The notes under the pieces are model-generated. The model ran no database searches. It was not told where the DNA came from and saw only the letters and a list, made by a program, of their open reading frames with translations. A program made the translations under genes and the position numbers. Shown piece after piece: positions 10,201 through 17,616 of a DNA stretch of 31,236 nucleotides. The DNA is from Lingula anatina (Eukaryota; Brachiopoda; Lingulata; Lingulida; Lingulidae), in the NCBI RefSeq assembly GCF_001039355.2, contig NW_019774513.1:1162470-1193705 (forward strand), in the 5' to 3' direction. Positions within the stretch are counted from its first letter, which is position 1. Each line of letters starts with the position of its first letter.

Positions 10201-11123
10201 TGTTCATCCTTCACCCAGGATTAAGTTGGGAGGCTAAATAATTTTACCCAATTTTTCATGTATTTCACCCCACAAAATAATCATAATTATTACCATTTGA
10301 TGAGTGCAAAGTTTTTTTTTAATGAAACACAATTAAAGTAGAAATGTTATCCAATACAGAATGGTGACTTTGTCTTAGAACTACTGAATTTTAATAACAG
10401 TAGGCATGGTTCAAACTTAAATAGTGGGTATTCTCTGACTTCTTTTGAGTATCATTTATCAGTAAATTAAGCTGATTATATTAGGATTACCTGCCACACT
10501 GTTAAAATTATACATAATTATATTGGATTTAGATAATCCTCATTGTATCAGGTTCTAATATTTTGTTCATAAATAAGCCTAATAACATGTTCATATTTTT
10601 AGAAATAGCCTGTTGTGAGTGAGACATTTTAATGGACATAAAATAGGGGGCTAATGTAGAAGATATGGGAGTATTTTTTTTATTGGGAAGGGAGGAGGTG
10701 TATTGAAGACCATACATAAATACATATCAATATATATTTTTGTGTGAAAAGTCTACTGTAGACCGTAAAACACGAACATATTGTGTGCATTGTCTACCAT
10801 CAGGGAATATTGCACACAACTCTAATTCTGCAAATCACCAAGCAGATTACCACCCATAACCTCTATCTCTTTTTTTCATAGATATAGTTCATAGATCTGG
10901 TTGGCCACTAATATGTTTCATTATTTTTCATATATTTCAGAGAAATGAAGATCTGCAACAAGACTATGAAGACAAGTGTCTTAAGATAGAGCAGGAGTAT
11001 CGGGAGTGGTATCGCTGGAAGTCCATGGAGATTTTAAGCACTCTTTCGATAGCAGACAGCGTAGATGATCTCACTTCAGATGATGAGTCAACCACTCAGT
11101 TGTTGTCTGTGAAGCCTCTGTAA
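2410..11123 (+). CDS. PLCB: Phospholipase C beta, C-terminal eight exons (5' part of gene outside window)
   Basis: PLC-beta hydrolyses PI(4,5)P2 to IP3 and diacylglycerol at the plasma membrane when activated by G-alpha-q or G-beta-gamma. Only the regulatory C-terminus is here: eight exons with GT-AG introns joining in frame to 408 residues and a TAA stop. Order: Ser/Thr-rich linker (about residues 1-105), then a highly charged helical domain from the ISLEELKQQRPFLK segment (about 113-126) to about residue 368, then an acidic tail. The penultimate part (LLEKRVTEVKENHEAVKK, then EDLQQDYEDK and EQEYREWY, then SMEILS) follows the layout of the distal C-terminal domain of animal PLC-betas, where a KRxExxxxxHxxxxxxxxxE block precedes an EQEY motif and an xxEIL segment. 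That domain is a coiled-coil bundle binding G-alpha-q and membrane. X/Y catalytic, PH, EF and C2 domains must lie upstream. The subtype (beta1/3-like or beta4/NorpA-like) is undecided. Identification is from remembered family features, not a search. Confidence 0.82.
4226..4257. repeat. (TA)n microsatellite
   Basis: Uninterrupted TA dinucleotide tract in the 2.3-kb intron between exons a and b. Confidence 0.95.
4957..5055 (+). CDS. PLCB: PLC-beta exon b: linker continuation
   Basis: 99-nt symmetric exon (phase 1 at both ends) between acceptor gtcttttcag and donor gtaagg. It encodes ATHQDVTKILSGTESS and on to FLGTTKLA, again linker-like and low in conservation. Because both ends share a phase, it could be skipped without breaking the frame, so alternative splicing is possible. 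It is the least securely supported exon of the eight, resting on frame fit and good splice sites. Confidence 0.65.
5410..5525 (+). CDS. PLCB: PLC-beta exon c: start of the coiled-coil C-terminal domain
   Basis: Enters in phase 1 after acceptor aatttgaag and ends in phase 0 at gtaagc. It encodes PEMSAAISLEELKQQ, then RPFLKYRLKMKKEIEKLQKK. The SLEELKQxRxFLK pattern followed by a K/E-rich helix with KKH is characteristic of the point where PLC-beta C-terminal domains begin. Confidence 0.82.
5842..6036 (+). CDS. PLCB: PLC-beta exon d: coiled-coil domain
   Basis: 65 codons, phase 0 at both ends, between acceptor tttaatttag and a GTGAAA donor. Encodes AKQNMQDVHRTIEQKLL, then KAVRSMEKKHRKILKKAG, then LDQQLNQLKDAQKRE. 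The KKHRKILKKAG stretch is a basic patch of the sort that contacts acidic membranes in this domain. The symmetric phase makes in-frame skipping possible. Reading through the donor would add a short tail ending at 6078. Confidence 0.83.
6217..6488 (+). CDS. PLCB: PLC-beta exon e: central coiled coil
   Basis: Largest exon seen (90 codons plus two bases), phase 0 in and phase 2 out, acceptor tttgtatttag, donor gtgcca. It encodes RAEMKRIHSEDLIELSQSHF, then LEMLRDIHEDEVDLLKKRL, then IKALQKKHKDKQELSR. The KKHKDKxELxR signature just before a phase-2 junction is strongly PLC-beta-like. Heptad hydrophobics (L, I, V) with flanking E/K pairs indicate coiled coil throughout. Confidence 0.85.
6608..6634. 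repeat. Perfect 13-bp palindrome with 1-nt centre
   Basis: catagaagtagag, one T, then its exact reverse complement. It lies in the intron after exon e, directly before the CGTAGCC-type repeat. Confidence 0.85.
6675..7125. mobile_element. CGTAGCC / G-run type interspersed repeat, marine-invertebrate style
   Basis: Begins cagggccgtagcctgag and has G-runs and C-runs that fold on themselves, for example gggagggggtctccccctcc around 6744-6762. It ends near poly-T followed by gcacctcaaatcccgggg. Sequences starting CAGGG(G/C)CGTAGCC and rich in G-runs are common unclassified repeats in marine invertebrate genomes. No ORF was recognised. The boundaries and class are uncertain, and this may be more than one fragment. 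Confidence 0.45.
7172..7229 (+). CDS. PLCB: PLC-beta exon f: short coiled-coil exon
   Basis: 58 nt, completing the split Arg codon from the previous exon and ending in phase 0 at gtaact. Acceptor gattgttttag. It encodes VKRENQHKHITMAVAEREK. Too short to stand out on ORF length, it is supported by frame continuity on both sides and by family resemblance (xKRExQxKxxxxAVxER). Confidence 0.82.
7507..7590. repeat. Inverted repeat, 27-29 bp arms, 28-nt loop
   Basis: Left arm 7507-7533 and right arm 7562-7590 are reverse complements apart from a 2-nt indel. They lie in the intron between exons f and g and could be a tiny foldback element or a replication-generated palindrome. No ORF lies inside. 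Confidence 0.8.
7762..7848 (+). CDS. PLCB: PLC-beta exon g: distal coiled coil
   Basis: 29 codons, phase 0 both ends, acceptor tccaatttcag, donor gtgggt. It encodes LKGLLEKRVTEVKENHEAVK, then a KKTLAEERQK end. The EKRxxxxxxNHEAVKKxLxEE pattern corresponds to the late helix of the PLC-beta C-terminal bundle. Confidence 0.84.
8735..8758. repeat. (TA)n microsatellite
   Basis: TA tract that runs directly into the Tc1-like terminus. Tc1/mariner elements integrate at TA. Confidence 0.9.
8757..9480 (+). mobile_element. Relic of a Tc1-like DNA transposon (one terminus visible)
   Basis: TA then ctgctcaaaagaagttaggg and aacac closely resembles the CTGCTCAAAAAAATTAA...GGAACAC termini of a widespread animal Tc1-like family. 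About 125 nt inward is tatgcaaatgagcatataaa, a promoter-like stretch. The following sequence has short ORFs only and no DDE transposase was recognised. A matching right terminus was not found downstream, so the end given is arbitrary. It lies in the 3.1-kb last intron of PLC-beta. Confidence 0.4.
9792..9959. mobile_element. Non-autonomous inverted-repeat element (57-bp arms)
   Basis: Left arm 9792-9848 and right arm 9903-9959 are exact reverse complements except for one base (cacggtccc against catggtccc). The 54-bp centre has further small palindromic pieces (gtaactggc/gccagttac-type and aattac/gtaatt). It looks like a miniature inverted-repeat transposon (MITE). Near-identical arms suggest recent insertion or gene conversion. 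Short ORFs across both arms are by-products of the symmetry. Confidence 0.75.
10941..11123 (+). CDS. PLCB: PLC-beta terminal exon and stop codon
   Basis: 60 codons plus TAA (11121-11123), entering in phase 0 after acceptor atatatttcag. It encodes NEDLQQDYEDKCLKIEQEY, then REWYRWKSMEILSTLS, then an acidic Ser/Asp/Thr tail ending LLSVKPL. The DYEDKxxxxxxEY...EIL arrangement matches the end of the family's coiled coil. The last four residues, VKPL, lack the Ser/Thr at position -2 expected for the class I PDZ ligands that end several vertebrate PLC-betas. Confidence 0.85.
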   Translation, partial: RNEDLQQDYEDKCLKIEQEYREWYRWKSMEILSTLSIADSVDDLTSDDESTTQLLSVKPL

Positions 11124-11455
11124 TGATGATGGCACTGTGCAATGAGACATCGGAAAAATGAGAAGAGTCCATGTCCGTTGTCTAGGGTAGCCTTTTTAAT
11201 TGAAAAGTTTAGAAATTGTGCTCTTGTTCTTGCAATATTTCATATTACAAATTCACTTAGCAATTTGATGGAGAGTTGGTTGTTTTGGGTCCATAACACG
11301 GAGCAAAGCAATCTATTTTTGACAGATTGCAATCAGCACTGACAGCTAAGGCTGTATTTTCCAAATCAGTCTGTATGTGTCAGTAATTAAGGTCAATTAA
11401 AGTTAGTAATGCCTCTCCATGTTGGAGCATAATAAAAACAAAATAGCAAGAAAAA
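11124..11455 (+). other. Probable 3' UTR of the PLC-beta gene
   Basis: About 330 nt following the TAA, AT-rich, with no long ORF in the PLC-beta frame. It ends where a canonical poly(A) signal is followed by an A-run and a GT-rich stretch. Longer 3' UTRs using later signals cannot be excluded. Confidence 0.5.
11431..11436 (+). promoter_or_regulatory. Poly(A) signal AATAAA
   Basis: Canonical AATAAA, followed about 20 nt later by an A-rich stretch and then GTGTGG, the usual layout of a metazoan cleavage and polyadenylation site. It lies about 310 nt after the PLC-beta stop. Confidence 0.5.
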
Positions 11456-12921
11456 AAAGTGTGGATGCTTAGGCAAGATTTGTTGTAAATTTGACTGTAG
11501 GCATAAAGGAGGACAATGTGAAGGTTTCGAGATTATTGTCGTAAATTTCACATAGTAATCAGGACCAGAGAATATATATTTTATCAGTATTTATATACAT
11601 TCATATATATATTTGTATTAGTACAGCATAATGTAATGTAAGGATGACTACTTACAAGCATATTTCTATATTTACTATGACATTCAATGCCTCGGATAAA
11701 AGAAGTCGGTGATCAACTTTCATAGTCCTAATTAAGTGTTAATATATTCTGTATATGGTAGTTTAACCATAGACTGGTGCTTAATGGTTTTCCAAATGCC
11801 ATTAGAAATCTTTTCCTACTTAAGAAGCTATAGCAATCAGATGAATTTATTTAATCAATTAAGAAAGCAGTGTATAGGGAAACATTCTACAGCTGAATAG
11901 AAAAGATTGTTCTAAACATGCAAATTTGTTGTAATATTGTGATATAGGTTTCTTACTTTCACATCACAAAAATGTCCTTCAAATTAATTTTTACATAAAG
12001 ACATGACTTATGTGTGCATTTTACTTATTTTATCTGTGGGTGTATTTCTAGTTAGATTAATAGTGATCAAATGTTTTCTTATTAAGTGCAATAACAAGTA
12101 TGTCTGTATTTCTATTGTCATTGGATTCACGCATATTAACATGCCACATATACCAGGCTTTCAGCTAGATATTCATGATAATGATCCAGGCAAGAAGTGG
12201 ATGAAATATGTATGATATATGAAATTGTTGTTAACAAAGTGAATGTCTTACTTGAAAAAATGAAGTAATTTGACTGAATGCAAGTTTGGGTCTCAGAAAT
12301 TTTGATGAGGCACAGTCAAAGCAGTGATTTATGTGAACTATGATGCCGACAAATATTTATATACAACTTATATTTAGATGTTTATAATTTTGTTTATACT
12401 TAATTAGGATCATATTTATTACATATTTTGTCTTTCTCTACACATTCCATATATGATGCATTTAAGTAACCATTACTTAAATGTTCTTCATTCTCATTTA
12501 TTTATCTTTCTTGCATGATCCATACAATGTATTATCTGGACCAAACATTTTGATCTCTGTAGAATCTGTATTAGGTTAGAAAGTTTGGAACCACCCATTA
12601 AGCTGAAGAAGAACAATTGAATGATATGACAACACTGAGAATACATTTCAGTTATTTGTTTCTGAATTGTACCAAAAAAAGGGATAAAGTCATCCCTGTT
12701 TGAAATATAACCATGCAGACTGGCTCTTGGCAAAATATCAGGCCTGCTACAAATTCACTGTGAATTTTTCTTGCAAACTCCTGAAAACTTTTCATTTTGC
12801 AAAGGGATCCCCTTCCTCTGCCTAAATTCACATCCTATAATATTTTTTCCACAGTGTTGAAATTAAATTATACACTGCCCCTTGATGCATCTTGTATATA
12901 AGTACATGCACATAACATAGG
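11456..12921. other. Intergenic, nothing recognised
   Basis: AT-rich sequence with TA-rich patches near 11570-11620. ORFs on both strands are short and lack domain character or flanking splice sites. Confidence 0.5.
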
Positions 12922-13228
12922 TTGCATTCACAACAGATGATCCAGGGACTAACTGATTGGCGGACTAAATATGGCCAACCCCACTTAAAAGCGATGCCGG
13001 TAATTCCCTAGTGGTCTCCCCACTACTACATGTGCCAGCCCTGCAGGGGGCTAACAATTAAACCTCGGAGCCAAGATTAAATCCATACAATTTCTAGGCT
13101 CCTGCAGGCCTGTACATGTGTGGTAGGCGGGGGGACCATAAGGGGATTAGCGGCATCGCTTTTAAGGGGGCCAGCCATATTTGATCTGCAGGTCTGTTAG
13201 TCCACTGATCAACTTGTTCTGAAAGCAC
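12922..13228. mobile_element. Foldback / MITE element 1, possibly PIF/Harbinger-like
   Basis: Imperfect inverted repeat. The left side has gcattcacaacag, ggactaac, aaatatggcc and aaaagcgatgccg. The right side, read on the other strand, has gctttcagaaca, gtggactaac, aaatatggctggcc and aaaagcgatgccg in the same order. The centre is unrelated between arms. The same terminal words recur in the elements near 19.1, 20.95, 23.7, 25.57 and 28.44 kb. Superfamily assignment is inference from terminus style. Confidence 0.65.
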
Positions 13229-14703
13229 CCACATAAATGCAAGTTTCATCATACCTGGGCATTTAGTTCTTAACATCTGCCTTAGTGTAAGATACCTCAC
13301 TTGTCAGCAAGTAGTAGGTAACAACCACTTGGTACTCTTGTATATCACAAACAAGTATCTATTACATGGTGTATCTGTTACATAATTTTTGTCTGTTTGT
13401 CTCAGCAGTAATTATTATATACACATCGGTCCTTGTTTTACTTATTGCATTTACTGTAATTTGCTTTTACACATTACTCTAGGTGTCACAGGATGTTGTG
13501 CTGCGTCTTGTTTAGATCAGATTAAGCAAAAGGCAATTCTAGTCTTAATTTCAGTCAACAGTCACTTGATTGCAACATCTTTAACATTATTCCAGAGTTT
13601 TGTGTTTAGCACCATTGTCTGTGAGTGGGGTAACACAGGATTTACTTTACGTAGTTGGTCACAAAAAATAATAATATCTGCACTGTAAAGATTGGAATAC
13701 AGTATTTTTGTTATGAAAAACCAATAACCAGACAGCAGATACCGTTTTACATTTTTTGTGTGCTTGTGAGGGGGATTAGGTGTAAACTCACTTTGTCTAT
13801 GAAGAGAATACCTCTATGAAACAAGATGGTATCAAAGGGCTAATATTACAGAAAGTGTATTTGTGTTAAGCATGGACTGCTTAGCTTAGCCCATTGCACA
13901 AAATCCACATTTGGTCTAGGCGCATTTAAAAAAAGCCTGCTGCATGTTATATTTCCATGCCCATCAGAAATCGGAGAAAACCCAAGCTGGCTTAATTTAG
14001 ATTGTCATTGATCACTTGTTGACATTTATCTATCGTGACTGAGTGGAAATCAAAGCGTTTTTACCAGATTGCATTTGAATAATGTCAAATGCTGTTTTTT
14101 AATATTGATAAAACTGTCTTGGAAGGCCGTAAGGGCCTGTCACCCTGGCAGTCAACCAATGAAGCGTGCATAATGATGTTCAAATACAATTCCTGCAAAA
14201 AACTGAAAATTGTTGTGATCAGTCTATCTGATGGCATATATGTAATAGAATTTTTTTTATATTTGAAGCACTTTGTTTACCATTTTTTCCTTTTTTTAAA
14301 TTCATGGAGCAGCTAATGCTTTATTCTGCCCCCTGAGATTAATGATGTTTAAGCTTAAATTAAAAATTGAAAGTAAGCAGTAAGCAGTCTTGGAGATTTT
14401 TTGTGAAAGAAGTTTTTATAAATGGGGATTTATTGAGCCAGCTCCTGTCTGTGCAATAGGTATAATTCAGCTGATGTCAGTTCAGCATTTATCCAAGCAA
14501 CTTTTGGCTTAACTACAGAACCTTTGGACTGACAGTTGCATTTCAACTGGTCCAGTAAATAATACATGTACATCCATCATGCATTTGCCTTATTTTCACT
14601 GTATTTAGCCGGTAAACATCGTAACATCGCAATAAATATTTTGTATGTCATTTGTTTGAAAATCACTTTGTTAAATGGTCTTTTCACTTACATTCACTGA
14701 TCG

Positions 14704-14705
<2 letters not shown>
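13229..14705. other. Intergenic, nothing recognised
   Basis: No ORF with coding character. The longest (13389-13688, 99 codons) is Cys- and Ile-rich without domains, and no convincing splice or promoter context was seen. Confidence 0.5.

Positions 14706-14754
<49 letters not shown>
14706..14754. repeat. (TA)n microsatellite, about 24 units
   Basis: Uninterrupted TA tract, the longest in the window. It can form a cruciform and is likely hypervariable in length. Confidence 0.95.
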
Positions 14755-14755
<1 letters not shown>

Positions 14756-16399
14756 TATTCAAGTTGGAGTTCAAGCTTTTCTAAAGGAATATAATATTGT
14801 ACAGTAGATCAGTCATTATTGATTTGATAACTATCAACTTATTGTTCTCAATAAATATTTTCACTTTAAAAAGCACACAAACTGGTGTCTCTCACTGAAA
14901 TGAACAACCTGTATTTCAATTCCTCATATATGTGCCATTTTTTAATTAAAATTAATTAAAATTTCTCCATCCAAGATATTTCCAAGGGGGACCTGAAAAG
15001 TTGACTCTAGTGAAGATGTAAAGCAGATGGTACGTTAAAGTAACTAAAAATGGCCAAATGAAATATCCAAGACAATTATCTAAATGTATTGTGTACATTT
15101 TTCCAAATTCAACGGATATATTAAAATTATTGTACAGTAGAAACCGACATTTTTGTTGCTGTTTTTTCAAACTTGGAAAAAGTTTCCATTCTTACAGTCG
15201 GTCATCTGGGCACTTTTCCTTAATTAAGAGCTGGCAAGTCCACCAGAAATGGGGAAAAACAAATTGAAAACATGGTGGATTGCATTGACTATTATGTTAA
15301 TGTTGTCAGATTTGGTCCGATGATATCATACAGTGCTTGACCACTTGTATACTGTGTGGTGTACTTGTGTACTGTGTGGTGCTGAAATAAAAAGGAATTT
15401 TTAATGTGGAACATTATGAAGACCTGGAAAGTGTGCTGCACTTAGAAGTTATTGGAATAATCATCATTGTAAGATTAACACAAACTGTGATTATATCACC
15501 TAGTGCTGATAAAATCAGAGGGAATGAGGTGGGGACGATGTTATCAAGGCTTTAGGTTTGGTCCCATGTCTTCCTTTGGTCTGTATACTTGTACTGATGC
15601 AAGCCTGAAAGGAATTAAAGTATTAATGCTTGCTTGCTGATTTTTTGGAAGATAAGACACTGCATGGTGTACGTTACAAGTATTTGTATTAGCAGTTTTG
15701 CGTGATATGTTTAAATACAATTTAAATGTACAATTTCCTGGTGCGAAAGTTGTCGAAATTGCCTAGATGGCAGTACGTTAAGTTTCAAAACATACAAGTT
15801 CTTAATAAAATCTAATATCAAGCACATCATAAAGTTGTTATTTGACCAGTTAAGGTCGCTTTACTTATGTCAACTTTTTTTTCCGATTTTACTTGTTAAC
15901 TAACAGATTTAGATAGACAAATTTACAGGTTTCACAATTTAGTGACGTACACCAATTTAGCTTGTCTTAAAACCGCCGTCAATCAACTAGTTACAAAAAA
16001 GTTTGACATTATATACCCAAACGCAATTAATATAGGCCTACCCTCACACCTACAAAAACAAGATATTATCTTAAACGTGTAACTATTTAATTCCTGCTAT
16101 AAATGGCTAACACAAATACCAAACAATGTATAATAACTTTCTTTTAATCTGTAATAAATGAACTGAACACACATACGCAAATCTTTTAGTGCATGTAGCT
16201 ATGACCAAATCTTGTTTCAATCAATAACCCCGCCTTTTGTCACGATCACGACCTATAGCCTGCAACCGTTGCTCCCTCCTCTGTTCATCTTTGGGAATTA
16301 AAAAAATACCTATCAGATTTTTTTCAATGTGTTGGCAGTGCACTAAGCTTGCATCTTTTTCACCGGTGTATGACTGACTCAAGAGATAAACAGTATCAA
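14755..16399. other. Intergenic, mostly featureless
   Basis: Contains a ~20-bp direct repeat at about 15343-15382 (acttgtatactgtgtggtgt, then acttgtgtactgtgtggtgc). No gene recognised. Confidence 0.5.
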
Positions 16400-16546
16400 G
16401 AAATCCAGCCCAAAATTTAAGCGTCACATTTGCCAGCAATGCAACGTCAACAGTTATTTGTACAATTATTGACACCTTCCTTGATAAGACCAGTTGCTTC
16501 CTGAGGAGGTGCCCCTCGGGGAGATATGAAGATTATGCTCATCCAG
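16395..16546 (+). other. Ambiguous candidate exon ending at a strong splice donor
   Basis: The + strand reads open from after a TAA near 16391 to CATCCAG|gtaagc at 16546. The peptide includes NLSVTFASNATSTV and RRCPSGRYEDYAHP, with two Asn-glycosylation-like sites and Cys residues. A second frame gives a short ATG start (MKIMLIQ) just before the donor. The complementary strand is open too (16221-16475). No clear acceptor was identified. It could be a 5' exon of the gene that starts in the duplicated block, an isolated exon, or chance. Confidence 0.22.
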
Positions 16547-17089
16547 GTAAGCAAATGAGTCTTGCAATCTAAAATGCTGTAAGATTCCCGATCACAGATA
16601 ACGATCGGAAGTTAAGGAAAATGTGAAAATGAGAGGCATTTCCTTTTTCACAGATAGCTTATAAATTTATAGGTTATCGATCTTTAACCACCTGAATTTC
16701 CCACGTGTAAAATTTACATCGCATTGGCATTGTACAATTCCTCCTTTTTACATATAATAAAATAATATATATATATATATATATCATTTCTATATATAGG
16801 CTATATAACCATTTCTAAAAAAAAAAAACTTGATTTTATCACACATAAACTTTATTTTAAAGATTTAAAAGCAGTGATTCCTTTTTCACTAAACTGATAT
16901 ACTTGTCTTAATTACACTATGCATATATTTTGAATATTTTTTAATGTTTTGGTGCGACGTGCTATGGGGCCGAACGCAATGAATCGGCTTGTGCTCATCC
17001 CTTTGGTTGCGTTAGTTGAGTTTCGTCTCTCCTAGACATTTTCTAACACAATCTACATTGCTGGTTTTGTCAACACTGAGTGTATATGC
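16547..17089. other. Region upstream of the duplicated block
   Basis: AT-rich with a (TA)n tract at about 16768-16784, becoming CpG-richer from about 16955 (gcgacgtgc, gccgaacgc, aatcggc). This CpG-rich flank is single-copy, and the duplicated block begins inside the CpG-rich zone at 17090. Confidence 0.45.
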
Positions 17090-17241
17090 ATATGTCAGTT
17101 ATTGATCGCCTCGAAATTACTATCACGATTTGATATCGTCATTTCGCCATCAAATATTAAACACGAACCAACCAGTTAAGAATAATATCCTAATGAGTCC
17201 GGACAGCGAATAACCTTGACCTTTTTCTATGTAAATCTAAG

Positions 17242-17268
17242 ATGGCCGCGGAACCAGACGGGATATGA
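17242..17268 (+). CDS. Upstream ORF (8 codons) overlapping the EF-hand start, copy 1
   Basis: ATG in strong context (aagATGg) encodes MAAEPDGI and stops at TGA 17266-17268. The stop overlaps the next ATG (17265-17267) as ATGA, a stop-start arrangement compatible with reinitiation on the EF-hand frame. It may simply be a short leader ORF. If the assembly carries a one- or two-base error here, it could instead be the true N-terminus of the EF-hand protein, though both copies are identical. Confidence 0.3.
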   Translation: MAAEPDGI

Positions 17269-17343
17269 AAATCGTTGAGGATTATTCGCAATTTAACCGC
17301 AACCGAGATGGCTGTATCACCACGGAGCAGCTGACGACTACGA
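17265..17343 (+). CDS. Candidate first coding exon of a calmodulin-like EF-hand protein, copy 1
   Basis: ATG opens 26 codons plus one base, ending at GACTACGA|GTAAGTAC, a consensus donor. The peptide runs MKIVEDYSQF, then NRNRDGCITTEQL, then TTT. DYSQFNRNRDGCITTEQL aligns without gaps to the first EF-hand of calmodulin-type proteins: helix E hydrophobics, F before the loop, N/N/D at loop positions 1, 3 and 5, G at 6, I at 8, T at 9. Position 12 is Gln where Glu is usual (Glu is at 11), so Ca2+ affinity may be weak. The upstream in-frame codon 17238-17240 is TAA. The remaining EF-hand exons were not found in the window, so it could also be a dead fragment. Confidence 0.5.
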
Positions 17344-17397
17344 GTAAGTACATTTTGGGCATATGCATCAACGCTTTGTAGTGCATTCAATGACACG

Positions 17398-17616
17398 ATG
17401 AGCAAAAGCGGGTATGTTTTTGCGGCATCTGGCCGGGAAGCGGCAGGAAAGCAGAATCAGAACCAGAAGCCTGAAGCGGGTACCTTGCTTTCCGATGCGG
17501 GACGCGTAGTACTGACTGATGTTGCTGTTTCATCACGTCACTGTAGTCATTCTATTCTGTTCTTTATTGTTTATTTTTCTCGTGTTCTTTGGAGAAACAA
17601 TTGGAAACAAAAGTAA
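17398..17616 (+). CDS. Unrecognised 72-codon ORF beside the EF-hand exon, copy 1
   Basis: Encodes MSKSGYVFAASGREAAGKQ, then NQNQKPEAGTLLSDAGR, then a hydrophobic segment SILFFIVYFSRVLW. It lies just inside the presumed first intron. The first ~130 nt are identical in the two copies, and the 3' part carries a few substitutions. The CpG-rich composition alone could keep it open, so coding status is doubtful. No family recognised. Confidence 0.15.
   Translation: MSKSGYVFAASGREAAGKQNQNQKPEAGTLLSDAGRVVLTDVAVSSRHCSHSILFFIVYFSRVLWRNNWKQK

Larger units (their letters stand above)
17200..17530 (+). promoter_or_regulatory. CpG-rich probable promoter / 5' exon zone, copy 1
   Basis: Locally GC- and CpG-rich in an AT-rich setting. 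AAGATGGCCGC (17239-17249) matches the YY1 consensus AAnATGGCSGC, which in animals often sits just downstream of transcription starts. No clear TATA box was identified. The transcription start is inferred only. Confidence 0.4.

Noticed and set aside
16221-16475. 84-codon minus-strand ORF
   Set aside because: Looks somewhat protein-like but has no recognised family, and a strong splice donor lies on the opposite strand nearby; kept only as an ambiguity for the + strand candidate exon.
17190-17405. 71-codon minus-strand ORF over the CpG-rich start (and 21777-21992)
   Set aside because: It is the antisense shadow of the EF-hand-like exon and its donor; CpG-rich DNA has few stops.
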